In this document: piece by piece, positions 6,084 through 6,368 of the stretch
How the letters are laid out: each line of letters starts with the position of its first letter
Position numbering within the stretch: the stretch's first letter is position 1
Source: an uncultured Oscillibacter sp.
GTDB taxonomy: Bacteria; Bacillota; Clostridia; Oscillospirales; Oscillospiraceae
NCBI RefSeq assembly: GCF_910587525.1
Contig: NZ_CAJULS010000131.1
Span: forward strand, 1 to 6,368
DNA: 6,368 nucleotides
Direction: 5' to 3'
The notes under the pieces: model-generated
Databases searched by the model: none
What the model was told of the DNA's origin: nothing
What the model saw: the letters and a program-made list of their open reading frames with translations, nothing else
Made by a program: the position numbers and the translations under genes

Positions 6084-6260
6084 GAATCAGGAGTCGATAA
6101 AGCCGCAACAACCGCCGGTGTGACTGATCGGAATGGAGCCATCCAGATGATTCTCCTTAATCTGGGCAATCTTTCTCATGTGGAGAAGTTTCTGGCGGAT
6201 GCGGGTTATTCCGGCGAATGATTCACAAATCAAGTGAAAGACATTTGCGGTGCGCGGGTT
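6084..6260 (+). pseudogene. Remnant of an IS5-like transposase (interrupted by TGA)
   Basis: Just after the terminator one frame reads TTAGVTDRNGAIQM, then LLNLGNLSHVEKFLADAGYSGE, a TGA stop at 6219-6221, and FTNQVKDICGARV. The VTDRxGA...N..NLS.V...L.D.GYSGE..A..VK pattern is the central-to-late catalytic-domain region of IS5-superfamily transposases (from memory of that family). Neither the N-terminal part nor the C-terminal end is present, and the frame is broken by a stop where the family usually has Asn or a similar residue before Phe. It is therefore a decayed fragment. Its left boundary is uncertain. No terminal inverted repeat or target duplication was seen. Confidence 0.6.
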
Positions 6261-6368
6261 AAAGCGATCATAGAGCAGTACAAACCGACAACAACAGAAG
6301 AGATGCGGGACATCTTTGGCCTTGTGTTCGAGGCTATGCTACAAGGGGACATGGATAGTCACCTGGGG
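6261..6368 (+). pseudogene. N-terminal fragment of an IS256-like (mutator-type) transposase, continuing past the window
   Basis: The same frame continues as IIEQYKPTTTEEMRDIF and then EAMLQGDMDSHLG, running off the right edge. Short acidic stretches ending in (E/D)M(D/E).HLGY are the typical N-terminal region of IS256-family transposases (about 400 aa). The usual start Met and ribosome binding site are missing; instead the sequence is joined in frame to the IS5-like remnant. A GTG at 6234 could in principle start translation, but no ribosome binding site precedes it. Whether the remainder beyond the window is intact cannot be told. Confidence 0.55.

Noticed and set aside
6219..6221. In-frame TGA read as selenocysteine
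   Set aside because: It sits in a transposase remnant at a position without catalytic Cys/Sec in the family, and no SECIS-like hairpin is evident; a disabling mutation is simpler.
1..6368. tRNA, rRNA, CRISPR array, riboswitch
   Set aside because: No cloverleaf, repeat-spacer pattern or known riboswitch core was recognised on either strand by reading.

Overview
The window looks like chromosomal DNA of an anaerobic, fairly GC-rich member of the Bacillota (Clostridia; an Oscillospiraceae-type gut organism would fit). This is inferred from GGAGG-type ribosome binding sites, tightly packed GC-rich catabolic genes, a 4-hydroxybenzoyl-CoA-reductase-like molybdenum enzyme, and clostridial-looking transposase remnants. 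No taxonomic marker gene is present.

Layout, all genes on the + strand: (1) positions 1-563 hold the 3' part of a DhaL-like (dihydroxyacetone kinase L subunit) gene that enters from the left. (2) 564-637 is a short AT-richer leader with a small palindrome and a good ribosome binding site. (3) 638-2248 is a complete 536-aa MIO-type ammonia-lyase of the histidine/aromatic amino acid lyase superfamily. It retains the HAL active-site residues, but its cofactor-forming triad reads Ala-Cys-Gly instead of Ala-Ser-Gly. (4) 2249-2328 is an 80-bp gap with an 11-bp perfect hairpin. (5) 2329-6031 holds three translationally coupled genes for a molybdenum hydroxylase: the 2x[2Fe-2S] small subunit, the Mo-cofactor large subunit and the FAD medium subunit. 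The FAD subunit carries a four-cysteine insert with the spacing of the extra [4Fe-4S] cluster of 4-hydroxybenzoyl-CoA reductase. (6) A strong intrinsic terminator (6022-6058) closes the operon. (7) 6060-6368 has no intact gene: it holds a decayed IS5-like transposase fragment running in frame into the N-terminal part of an IS256-like transposase.

How the genes may work together (inference): the lyase would remove ammonia from an aromatic or imidazole amino acid to give an arylacrylate (urocanate, coumarate/cinnamate or an analogue). The Mo-flavo-FeS enzyme would then hydroxylate or reductively dehydroxylate the ring of that product or of a later intermediate. No hutU/hutI, CoA ligase or Mo-enzyme maturation gene lies in the window, so the substrate is not determined. 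The Ala-Cys-Gly lyase coupled to a 4-HBCR-type enzyme is the most promising candidate for an undescribed pathway here.
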